DNA from: Falsirhodobacter flavus
GTDB taxonomy: Bacteria > Pseudomonadota > Alphaproteobacteria > Rhodobacterales > Rhodobacteraceae
Length of the DNA stretch: 64,000 nt
Reading direction: 5' to 3'
Assembly (NCBI GenBank): GCA_029846755.1
Contig: JARWBI010000002.1
Coordinates: 431,378 to 495,377, forward strand
The notes under the pieces were generated by a model, which did no database searches, was not told where the DNA came from, and saw only the letters and a list, made by a program, of their open reading frames with translations. The position numbers and the translations under genes were made by a program. Of this stretch, positions 46,135 to 54,323 are shown piece after piece (position 1 is the stretch's first letter; each line of letters opens with the position of its first letter).

Positions 46135-47136
46135 ATGAAGACAGCTCTCATCACCGGATCGGCGGGATTCATCGGGTTCCATCTGGCGCAAAGGCTTCTG
46201 CGCGAAGGTTGGACGGTTCGGGGGATCGACAGCTTCTCGGACTACTATGACGTCGGGCTGAAGCGGCGGCGCCACGAGATCCTGTCCGAATTGCCGGGGT
46301 TCAGAGGCATCGAAGGCCGGGTGGAAACGCCCGGCCTTCTGCGCGACATGATGCAGGATGCGCGCCCCGACATCGTCGTGCATCTGGCGGCACAGGCCGG
46401 GGTCCGCCATTCCATCGACGCGCCCCGATCCTATGTCGAGGCGAACCTTCTTGGCACATACGAGGTGCTGGAGGCGGCCCGCGCGGCACCGCCGCAACAT
46501 CTGCTGATCGCCTCAACCTCCTCGGCCTTCGGGGCGAACACGAAAATGCCCTATGCCGAAACGGACCGGGCTGACCATCAGATGTCCTTTTATGCCGCGA
46601 CCAAGAAGGCGGGGGAATCGATGGCGCATTCCTATGCCCATCTCTATGCTGTTCCGACGACGATGTTCCGCTTCTTCACCGTCTATGGGCCCTGGGGACG
46701 CCCCGACATGGCCTTGTTCAAGTTCACAAGGGCGATCCTGTCCGGCCAGCCCATCGACATCTACAACAACGGCGACATGATGCGCGACTTCACCTTCATC
46801 GACGATCTGGTCGAAGGGATCGTCCGGCTTTCGGCTGCCGTTCCCGGTGCCGCGCCGGTGGGGGCGTTCGACAGCCTCTCGCCCGTCGCGCCGTGGCGGG
46901 TGGTCAACATCGGCAACGGCACGCCCGTGCGTCTTCTGGATTTCGTCGAGGCGATCGAAGATGCGGTGGGCCGGAAGGCGGAACGCAACCTTATGCCGAT
47001 GCAGCCCGGCGACGTGCCAGCCACATGGGCCGATGCCACGCTGATCGACGCGCTGGTGGGCAAGCTGCCGCAGACCGACCTTCGCAAAGGCGTGGGGCGG
47101 TTCGTCGACTGGTATCGCGACTATTACCGTGTCTGA
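46135..47136 (+). CDS. NAD-dependent epimerase, UDP-glucuronate 4-epimerase-like
   Basis: A 333-residue extended SDR. It has TGSAGFIGFHLAQRLL, the family-typical DSFSDYYDVGLKRRR, the Ser-Thr-Ser active-site segment ASTSSAFG, the catalytic SFYAATKKAGE (YxxxK) and FRFFTVYGPWGRPDMAL, which is characteristic of UDP-glucuronate 4-epimerases. It would supply UDP-galacturonate for an acidic capsule. No UDP-glucose dehydrogenase is in the window. It overlaps the next gene by eight bases. Confidence 0.88.
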   Translation: MKTALITGSAGFIGFHLAQRLLREGWTVRGIDSFSDYYDVGLKRRRHEILSELPGFRGIEGRVETPGLLRDMMQDARPDIVVHLAAQAGVRHSIDAPRSYVEANLLGTYEVLEAARAAPPQHLLIASTSSAFGANTKMPYAETDRADHQMSFYAATKKAGESMAHSYAHLYAVPTTMFRFFTVYGPWGRPDMALFKFTRAILSGQPIDIYNNGDMMRDFTFIDDLVEGIVRLSAAVPGAAPVGAFDSLSPVAPWRVVNIGNGTPVRLLDFVEAIEDAVGRKAERNLMPMQPGDVPATWADATLIDALVGKLPQTDLRKGVGRFVDWYRDYYRV

Positions 47137-50050
47137 GGCGCAGCGGATCGCCCGAAGCGGGCTGTTCGACGCGGACTGGTATCTGCGCCGCTATCCCGAT
47201 GCGGCGCAGCTGGGCCTCGTTCCGCTGGACCATTTTCTGCGCTTCGGAATGGCGATGGACCGATCGCCGGGGCCGGGGTTCGATGCCGATTTCTATTCCC
47301 GCAGTCATCCCGAAGCCGCGGGTCGCGCGATACTGCATTTTCTGGACAAAGGCGCGGCGGCGGGGTTCGCCCCCGTGCCGCCCGACGATCTTTGCGATCA
47401 CCGCCGCAATGCGCTGCGCCCGGATCGGCCCACCGCTATCAGGGTCGGGCTGATCCGCACGCATCTTGCAGATTTCGTGCTGGAGGCGGAGTTCTGGCTG
47501 CGCGGCGGCGAAGAGCCGACCCTGTGCGCGGGCGCAAGGCAGAACGCGGCAGCGGCGGTGGACCTTGCGCCCTCAGCCGCTGTGCCCGAGGGGGCGGCGG
47601 TGTTCCGCGCCTGCCTGCCCCTGTCGGATCTGGATCTGGAGGCGGGGCCGCGCATCGTCGTGTCGGGGGTGTCCTTCGCCTTTTCCATCCCGGTCGCAGC
47701 TCCGCCTTTGCCCATGGCACTGCCGCCATCGGCAGGGGCGCAGGATGTCATCAAGGGACGGCTCGATCATGCCGGGCGGCGCATGGCGCAGGGTTGGGCG
47801 CATGTGCCCGGCAAGGACAGCCGAGTGGAGCTTCTCCTCTCGGTCGACGGCGTGCCGCATGCCGTGCTGCGCACCGGGCTCGCGCGCCCGGACGTGGCAG
47901 AGGGGCCGCAGGCGGGCTTCCGCACCGACCTTCCGCCAAACCTCGCGCCCTGCGCAGCGGTGGAGGTCTCGGTCGCCCCGACCACCTCCAAAGGTGCGCT
48001 GACCCCGGCGAAGCGCGTGCTGCGCCCGTCCGGCGCGCTGTTCCCCCTGCCCCCGCCGGATCCGGTTCCGCTGATCCCCGCCAACGAAGGCACGGACCCG
48101 ATCTCGGTCATCATCCTGAACCGCAATGGCGAAGGGCTGCTCCGCGCCTTCCTTGCCAGCGCAAGGGAAACGGGCGATCTGGCGGCTTGCGAATGGATCG
48201 TGATCGACCACCGTTCGGATGACGGATCGCAGGCGGTTTGCGAAGAAATGGGCGTGCGGTTCATCCGCCGCGAGGGCAATTTCAGCTTCAGCGAATCCTG
48301 CAATTTCGGCGCGGGGCTGGCGCAGGGGCGCATCCTTCTGTTCGCGAACAACGATCTGGTTCTGCACGCGCCCTTCGCACCGCTTCTGCGGCGGCATTTC
48401 GCGGACGGGCGCTGCGGGATCCTTGGCGCAAAGCTGCGCGACCATGCCGAGGGGCTGGCGGTCGGGCCGGTGCAGCATCTGGGCGTCCATATCGCGCCCC
48501 GCCTGTCCGGCGATGCGATCCGCCCGTTCGAGGCGCGGCAGACCGCCGAAACACCCGATCTCGGGCATGGCGCGCTACGGGTTCCGGCGGTGACGGGGGC
48601 CTTCCTTGCCATCGCCCGAGACGGGTTCGACCGGCTGGGCGGTTTCGACGAAGGCTATGTCTATGGAATGGAGGATGTCGATCTGTGCCTGCGCGCGCTG
48701 GAGTCGGGAATGCCCGTGCTGTGCGAACACGGCTTCGACATCGTGCATCATCGCGGCTTCACCCGCGATGCCGCGCCAAGCCGCGCGCGCAGAGAGCGCA
48801 ACTATCTGCACTTCAACCGCCGATGGGGGCCGGCCCTGCGCCATGCCGTGCCGCAGGATGTAGCCTTCTGGACCGGATCGCGGCCCGTCATGGTCGGCAC
48901 GGCGCCGATGCCGGGGGTGCATGTGCGCGCCCCCGATGACGACGATCTGTCGGGCATCGACATCGCACCCCAGCCAGAGGCCCCGGAAAAGGCGACCGGG
49001 ATCAGCCCGTTCATCCGCCTGCTGCCGGCCTCGCCGGGGCTGCGGATCGCGATCAAATGCCCCGCCCCCGAGGCCGACACCGCCCGCTGGGGCGATTTCC
49101 ACTTCGCTGAAAGCCTTGCCGCCGCGCTGCGCCGTCTGGGCCATGCCGTCCGGGTCGACTGCCGCGAACATTGGTCCGCCCCGATCGGCGATGCCGACGA
49201 CGTGGTGATCGTGCTGCGCGGGCTGCTGCCGTGGAAGCCGAAGCCATCGCAGGTGAACATCCTGTGGATCATCAGCCATCCCGGCGATCTGCCCCCGGCC
49301 GAGGTGGAGGGATACGACCTCGTCTGGTCCGCCTCGCCGCGTCATGCAGATCTGCTGTCGCGCCTGACGGGGCGCGAGGTGGCGTTCCTTCCGCAATGCA
49401 CCGACACCGACCGTTTCGCCTTCGATGAAACCCGCATCGGCCTGCGTGCCGACCGTGTCCTGTTCGTCGGCAATGCCCGCGGCATTTACCGCGATGCGGT
49501 GCGCTGGGCGCTGGAGCGCGGGATCGACCTGCACCTGTTCGGCAAGGGCTGGGGGCCGTTCGTGCCGCAGGACGTCGTGCGGGCGGCCAATATCCCGAAC
49601 GCGGTGCTTGCGGATTTCTACGCCTCCAGCCGCATCGTTCTGTGCGACCACTGGGAGGATATGCGCCGCCTCGGTTTCGTGTCGAACCGGGTGATGGACG
49701 TGCTGGCGGTGGGCGGGCGGCTGGCGGTCGATGACGTCGCGGGGATCGAAGACCTCGTGCCCGGCGGATACCGTATCTTCCGCGATGCGCAGGGGCTGCA
49801 CGATGCCGCAACCGCCGCCGCCTCCGAGGGGATCGAAGCGCGGCGCCGCATCGCGCAGCATGTGCATGCGCATCATTCCTTCGACGCGCGCGCCCGGACG
49901 CTGGATGCCGCCATCCGCGAACGGCTGTCCGCGGCCCGGCAGACCGCGCTTCACGCCGGTGCCAGCGCGGCGGCGGACTTGTATTCGCATCCGAACTCTG
50001 CTGAGTTCAAAGGCAAAATCGCAGGAGACGGGCCGCATGGCGAAACGTGA
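47129..50050 (+). CDS. multidomain glycosyltransferase (repeat module, accessory domain, GT2, GT-B-like)
   Basis: A 973-residue fusion. Residues 1-80 are FDxDWYLRRYPD-type modules shared with the RgpF-like protein. About 205-270 is a small domain (GRLDHAGRRMAQGWAHVPG) common in polysaccharide enzymes. About 323-570 is a GT2 catalytic domain (ISVIILNRNGEG, IVIDHRSDDGS, LFANNDLVL, GYVYGMEDVDLCLRA). About 660-960 is a GT-B-like domain (DLVWSASPRHADLL, VLFVGNARGIYRDA, CDHWEDMRRLG). The start is GTG at 47129, overlapping the epimerase end; no ribosome site is evident, suggesting coupling. It may add two different sugars. Confidence 0.87.
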   Translation: MSEAQRIARSGLFDADWYLRRYPDAAQLGLVPLDHFLRFGMAMDRSPGPGFDADFYSRSHPEAAGRAILHFLDKGAAAGFAPVPPDDLCDHRRNALRPDRPTAIRVGLIRTHLADFVLEAEFWLRGGEEPTLCAGARQNAAAAVDLAPSAAVPEGAAVFRACLPLSDLDLEAGPRIVVSGVSFAFSIPVAAPPLPMALPPSAGAQDVIKGRLDHAGRRMAQGWAHVPGKDSRVELLLSVDGVPHAVLRTGLARPDVAEGPQAGFRTDLPPNLAPCAAVEVSVAPTTSKGALTPAKRVLRPSGALFPLPPPDPVPLIPANEGTDPISVIILNRNGEGLLRAFLASARETGDLAACEWIVIDHRSDDGSQAVCEEMGVRFIRREGNFSFSESCNFGAGLAQGRILLFANNDLVLHAPFAPLLRRHFADGRCGILGAKLRDHAEGLAVGPVQHLGVHIAPRLSGDAIRPFEARQTAETPDLGHGALRVPAVTGAFLAIARDGFDRLGGFDEGYVYGMEDVDLCLRALESGMPVLCEHGFDIVHHRGFTRDAAPSRARRERNYLHFNRRWGPALRHAVPQDVAFWTGSRPVMVGTAPMPGVHVRAPDDDDLSGIDIAPQPEAPEKATGISPFIRLLPASPGLRIAIKCPAPEADTARWGDFHFAESLAAALRRLGHAVRVDCREHWSAPIGDADDVVIVLRGLLPWKPKPSQVNILWIISHPGDLPPAEVEGYDLVWSASPRHADLLSRLTGREVAFLPQCTDTDRFAFDETRIGLRADRVLFVGNARGIYRDAVRWALERGIDLHLFGKGWGPFVPQDVVRAANIPNAVLADFYASSRIVLCDHWEDMRRLGFVSNRVMDVLAVGGRLAVDDVAGIEDLVPGGYRIFRDAQGLHDAATAAASEGIEARRRIAQHVHAHHSFDARARTLDAAIRERLSAARQTALHAGASAAADLYSHPNSAEFKGKIAGDGPHGET

Positions 50051-51518
50051 AAAAATCCGTATCGAGGCGGCCATTCCCACCGGGGACGATCTTGAAACGG
50101 TGCTGGGCCTGCGGTCGATGTTCCGCAAGCCGCATTACCTGAACACCTCGGCCTGGATCGAACATGTCCCCTTCGCCTTCTGGATCGTCGAGGCGCTGCG
50201 CCCGCGCGTCTTCGTCGAACTGGGCAGCCATTACGGCGTGTCCTACTTCGCCTTCTGCCAGGCGGTCGAACAGCACGGGCTGGGCACGCGCTGCCACGCC
50301 GTCGACACGTGGAAGGGTGACGAGCATGCGGGCTTCTACGGCGACGAGGTCTTCAGGGCCGTGCGCGCCCATAACGATGCGCATTATTCTGGCTTCTCGC
50401 AACTGATCCGCGCGACCTTCGACGACACGCTGCAATATTTCGCGGACGGCTCCATCGACCTTCTACATATCGACGGGCTTCATACGCTGGAGGCCGTTCG
50501 CCACGACTTCGACGCATGGCTGCCCAAGATGTCTGAACGCGGCGTGATCCTGCTGCACGACACCAATGTGCGCGAACGGGGCTTCGGCGTTCATCTGCTG
50601 ATGGACGAGCTTCGCAGCCGCCATCCGGTGTTCGAGTTCATGCATTGCCACGGGTTGGGGGTCGTGGGCGTCGGAACCGACCTGCCCGAACCCGTGCGCG
50701 CATTGCTGCGGGCCGGGGCCGATCCGGCGGCATGGCAGACCATCACGGGCGTCTTCTCGCGCCTTGGCGAGGGGTGTCTGCTGACGCGCAAAAGCGCCGC
50801 CGCCGAACGCCGCGCCGATGTGGCCGAACAGCAGGTCCGCGACCGCAAGAAGAACATCGACGATCTGACCGCGCGCCTTGCCGAAGCGACGGAGGCGGCG
50901 GAGGCGAGCGTGCCCCGCGCCGACCTCGACGCGCTGGGCATCCGGCTCAAGGATCAGGAAGCGGACAACGCAGCCCTTCAGGCAAACATCGAGGCACTGG
51001 AACAGCGTCTGCGCGACGAGGAAGGCCGCCTCTCGGAAGCGCAGAGCGCGCTGATCCAGAAACGCGCCGAAAGCGACGAGACGGATGCCGCCCTGACTGC
51101 CCTTCGCAGCGAACACGATGCCCTTCTGGCCGAGGCGGAGGCGCTGCGCGAGGCAAACGGGCATCACGAGGCCGAGACGATCCGCCTGTCCTCAGACCTG
51201 GCTGATCGTGACGCCAATATCGACGAACGCTTCCGCGAGATCGCCGTCCTGTCGCGCCGCATCCTCGATCTGGAGGCGATCCCGCCCGCCCCGCCAGTCG
51301 ATGATGCGCCCCGCCTTGCCGCCGAACACGAGGCCCGGCGCCTTCGCGGTCTGATCCGGGAGAACAAGGCTCGCATCCAGCGGCTGGAGGAGGCGCTGAA
51401 GGCCACCCGGTCCGAGGTGCGCAAGGCCCGCGGAGCGGAAAGCGCGCTGCTTGCCAGCACCTCGTGGAAGATAACCGCACCGCTGCGCAGCGTGATCCGT
51501 CTGGTGCGCGGGCGTTAA
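50037..51518 (+). CDS. class I methyltransferase with long coiled coil
   Basis: A 493-residue protein. Residues about 35-240 form a Methyltransf_24-type domain (VFVELGSHYGVSYFAF, HAVDTWKGDEHAG, LLHIDGLHTLEAV, VILLHDTNV). Residues about 250-470 are heptad-rich helix (RADVAEQQVRDRKKNIDD and similar), likely a coiled coil that may gauge or organise polymer synthesis. The tail reads LLASTSWKITAPLRSV, a phrase seen at the end of many polysaccharide methyl- and glycosyltransferases. The ATG at 50037 follows GGAG. It probably methylates the capsule, perhaps as a chain-end cap (inference). Confidence 0.85.
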   Translation: MAKREKIRIEAAIPTGDDLETVLGLRSMFRKPHYLNTSAWIEHVPFAFWIVEALRPRVFVELGSHYGVSYFAFCQAVEQHGLGTRCHAVDTWKGDEHAGFYGDEVFRAVRAHNDAHYSGFSQLIRATFDDTLQYFADGSIDLLHIDGLHTLEAVRHDFDAWLPKMSERGVILLHDTNVRERGFGVHLLMDELRSRHPVFEFMHCHGLGVVGVGTDLPEPVRALLRAGADPAAWQTITGVFSRLGEGCLLTRKSAAAERRADVAEQQVRDRKKNIDDLTARLAEATEAAEASVPRADLDALGIRLKDQEADNAALQANIEALEQRLRDEEGRLSEAQSALIQKRAESDETDAALTALRSEHDALLAEAEALREANGHHEAETIRLSSDLADRDANIDERFREIAVLSRRILDLEAIPPAPPVDDAPRLAAEHEARRLRGLIRENKARIQRLEEALKATRSEVRKARGAESALLASTSWKITAPLRSVIRLVRGR

Positions 51519-52333
51519 TTCTCCATCGAGGCAAGGTGACCCCGGCGCAGGAAGATCAGCGCCAGCATCGTCAGGATCATCCCCAGACCGAACCCGTATC
51601 CCATCGTGTCGAAGCTGGAGTGATAGGTGGGATAGAACCCCTCGCGCACCAGCGCGATGCCGTGGATCAGCGGGTTCCACCAAAGCAGATCGCGGATCTG
51701 CGGCGCCAGATCGTCGGGCAGATAGAAGATGCCCGACGCAATCATCAGCGGGCGGCTGACGATTTCCCATATCCTCGTCCAGACGGGGAAATATCCGATC
51801 AACAGGCAGTTCATCATCCCGACGCCCAGCCCCATCGCCGCCATCATCGAAAGGCCGATCAGGATGGAATAGACGTTCAGGATCGTATGGGTGTCCACGA
51901 TGATGAAGATGCCCGCGATGATGAGGCAGAACACCACCAGCTCCGTCAGCACGTTCAGGATGAAGCGGGCAATGACGGAATCGATCCATGTCACGCGGGG
52001 ATAGGCCAGCAGCGGTTTAGAATAGCGCACCGCCCGCCCGATCTTGGCGCTCGTGATCGAGAACATGCTGAAAGGCAGGAACCCCGTCGCATAGAACAGG
52101 ATGAAGCTGGTCCCGAGCGCCGGTGCGTGGACCAGAAGCGAAAAGGCGATGGACATCATCACGATGGTGCCCAGGGGCGACAGGATCGCCCAGATGTATC
52201 CACCGGGCGACCGGCCATAGGTCGACCCCATCTCGCGCAGGACAAGTGCGCCGATCACGCGCAGCGTCTGGTATCGCGGCGGCGGCAGGGCGACGGCGGG
52301 CGCCTGCGGAAGGCTGGGGGAACCGGGCATCAT
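51515..52333 (-). CDS. kpsM: polysaccharide ABC exporter permease (KpsM/Wzm type)
   Basis: A 272-residue ABC-2 type permease with about six membrane helices. The N-terminal cytoplasmic segment LVLREMGSTYGRSPGGYIWAI is the classic KpsM/Wzm amphipathic motif, and IASGIFYLPDDL the periplasmic loop. It works with the ATPase 1.3 kb away (the pyruvyltransferase gene, on the opposite strand, lies between) and with the KpsE-like protein to move capsule across the inner membrane. It ends in a four-base stop-to-stop overlap with the methyltransferase gene. Confidence 0.9.
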   Translation of the reverse strand: MMPGSPSLPQAPAVALPPPRYQTLRVIGALVLREMGSTYGRSPGGYIWAILSPLGTIVMMSIAFSLLVHAPALGTSFILFYATGFLPFSMFSITSAKIGRAVRYSKPLLAYPRVTWIDSVIARFILNVLTELVVFCLIIAGIFIIVDTHTILNVYSILIGLSMMAAMGLGVGMMNCLLIGYFPVWTRIWEIVSRPLMIASGIFYLPDDLAPQIRDLLWWNPLIHGIALVREGFYPTYHSSFDTMGYGFGLGMILTMLALIFLRRGHLASMEN

Positions 52334-52497
52334 GTTCCTTTCAAGACTGCCTCAGACCTGCCACTTCGCGCTTCGGCCCGCAAGCGGGGTCGGATGGGCG
52401 GGCGGAAAGCCGCGCCGCCGCAACTGAACCCTTGACCCCCCCTTGGCCGAGGTCATATCGCGGTAGCGCTGACAGGAAACTCAAGGGAGCGGGCAGG

Positions 52498-53613
52498 TTG
52501 ACAACCCACTATCTGATCGGAGGCAGCGGCATTCCGAACTATGGCGACGAACTTATCGCATCGGCATGGATCTCGCTTCTGGAACGCAAGCGCCCGTCCG
52601 ACAGCATCGTGCTGGACGTGAAGAACCGCAAGGCGTCGATGGAGATCGTCCGCTCCGGGCCGAAGGTCACCCATGTCTCGTCGCTCAAGGACGTGGCGCA
52701 TGTCAAAAGCGCCTCCGACGTCTGGGGCAACATCCGCCGTGGCCTCGGGTTCATCGACAACAACGGCTTCAAGAAATACGACAAGGCCGCCCCGTTGCGC
52801 GACGCGATGGACGACCTCGGGACCTTCCACGTCTTCGGCGGCGGTTATATCAACACCCGATGGCCCGCCGCGGCCTTCTACCTTGGCCTCGGCGTCGCGG
52901 TGAAGGAAAAGACTGGCGCGAAGCTGTTCGCTTCCGGTTTGGGCCTGATGCCTTGGCTCCCGCCCGAAACCGAGGCAGAACGCGAACTGGCCGCCCGCGT
53001 GGCCGAAGCCTTCGACGTTCTGGAAGTGCGCGACCAAGCCTCTGCGGATGCCTTCGGCGCTCCGATCACCGCCGGGCTGGATGACGTCTTCCTGCTGCCC
53101 ACGCCGCAGCGACAAGCCGGTGTTCCGCCGACACTTCACATTTCGCTGACCTTTGCCGAAAAGAACTGGGAAGGTTTTGCCGACCGTCTCGTGGCTCATG
53201 TCGCAGAACATTATGCCCCCGCGTTCGAACGGGTCACCTTTTGGAACAACGCGCCCGACAAGGATGCCTTTGCGCTGAAAAAGGTGCGCGAGGCAATCCC
53301 GCGGCTCGAGGTCATCGACATCGGCGATCTGGTGAACAAGCCCCTTCCCTTCGGCGAGCAGGATGCGATGGTCACCACCCGCTTCCATCCGCATATGATG
53401 GCGGCGCGGGCGGGGGTCCCCGGCCTCTATCGGCAGGGGAACTCCTATTACATGACCAAGCACGGCTCGGTCGCGCTTCTGGGATCCGGCATGAAGCCGG
53501 TGGAGATGAAGAACCTGCCGAAGGTGCTGCCGACCGATCGCGGCACCCTGCATGCCCGCGATGCCGAACTGCGCGCGCAGAAGCTCGCGCTGGCCGAAAA
53601 GATCTACGGCTAG
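52498..53613 (+). CDS. polysaccharide pyruvyl transferase
   Basis: A 371-residue PF04230 enzyme that ketal-links pyruvate to sugars, adding negative charge. It has the N-terminal SGIPNYGDELIASAW, a central HVFGGGYIN, DVLEVRDQASADAFG and the C-terminal VTTRFHPHMMAARAGVPG motif. The start is TTG at 52498 (LTTHYLIGG) with AAGGGAG upstream; no ATG is usable. It is the only gene between the KpsM and KpsT genes and lies on the opposite strand. Confidence 0.88.
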   Translation: MTTHYLIGGSGIPNYGDELIASAWISLLERKRPSDSIVLDVKNRKASMEIVRSGPKVTHVSSLKDVAHVKSASDVWGNIRRGLGFIDNNGFKKYDKAAPLRDAMDDLGTFHVFGGGYINTRWPAAAFYLGLGVAVKEKTGAKLFASGLGLMPWLPPETEAERELAARVAEAFDVLEVRDQASADAFGAPITAGLDDVFLLPTPQRQAGVPPTLHISLTFAEKNWEGFADRLVAHVAEHYAPAFERVTFWNNAPDKDAFALKKVREAIPRLEVIDIGDLVNKPLPFGEQDAMVTTRFHPHMMAARAGVPGLYRQGNSYYMTKHGSVALLGSGMKPVEMKNLPKVLPTDRGTLHARDAELRAQKLALAEKIYG

Positions 53614-54323
53614 CTGTCCTCGTCCTCATCCTCGTCCTGCGGCACCTTGGCCGCGGGACGCTTCTTGAGCCCGAGGTTCGCGATATGGGCGGCGATGGCT
53701 TCTTCGACATCGTCGTAGTATTTCATGTGGCCGTTGTTCAGAACGATGCCCGCGCGGCAAAGCTGGCGCACCTCGGGCATCGAATGAGTGACGACGATGG
53801 CGCCCGCCGTCTTCATCCGGTCAAGGAACAGCCCTTTGCTTTTCGCGCGGAACGACGCATCGCCCACCGCCGTTACCTCATCCACCAGATAGGTGTCGAA
53901 GGGGATGCCAACCGAAACGCCGAATGCCAGCCGCGACTTCATCCCCGAAGAATAGGTCCGCACCGGCAGGTTGAAATGTGCGCCGAGTTCCGCGAAATCG
54001 GCGACGAAGTCGCACAGCTCGTCGCTGTCCACGCCATAGATGCGCGCGATGAAGCGTGTGTTCTGCGCGCCCGTCATGTCGGTGTGGAAACTGCCCGAAT
54101 GGCCGACCGGCCAGGATATGGTTCCGGTCGTCTCGATCTCTCCGTCGTCCTGGCTGATACGCCCCCCGATCATCTGGAGCAGCGTCGATTTCCCTGCCCC
54201 GTTGCGGCCCAGAAGCGCGACCGACGTGCCGCTGGGTATCGTCAGCGACACGTTCGACAGCAGCATCTTGCGCCCGCCGCCGGGGGTGCGGAAGCCCTTG
54301 CTCAGGTTCTTGAACCGGATCAT
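53610..54323 (-). CDS. kpsT: polysaccharide ABC exporter ATPase (KpsT type)
   Basis: A 237-residue ATPase with Walker A (LLGRNGAGKST), signature TYSSGMKSRLAFG, Walker B (TYLVDEVTAVGD) and the H-loop His in VVTHSM. This is the short KpsT type without the C-terminal sugar-binding domain of Wzt. The tail ends in alternating Asp and Glu (DEDEDEDS), unusual for the family. It starts in the TGATG overlap with the KpsE-like gene. Confidence 0.92.
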   Translation of the reverse strand: MIRFKNLSKGFRTPGGGRKMLLSNVSLTIPSGTSVALLGRNGAGKSTLLQMIGGRISQDDGEIETTGTISWPVGHSGSFHTDMTGAQNTRFIARIYGVDSDELCDFVADFAELGAHFNLPVRTYSSGMKSRLAFGVSVGIPFDTYLVDEVTAVGDASFRAKSKGLFLDRMKTAGAIVVTHSMPEVRQLCRAGIVLNNGHMKYYDDVEEAIAAHIANLGLKKRPAAKVPQDEDEDEDS

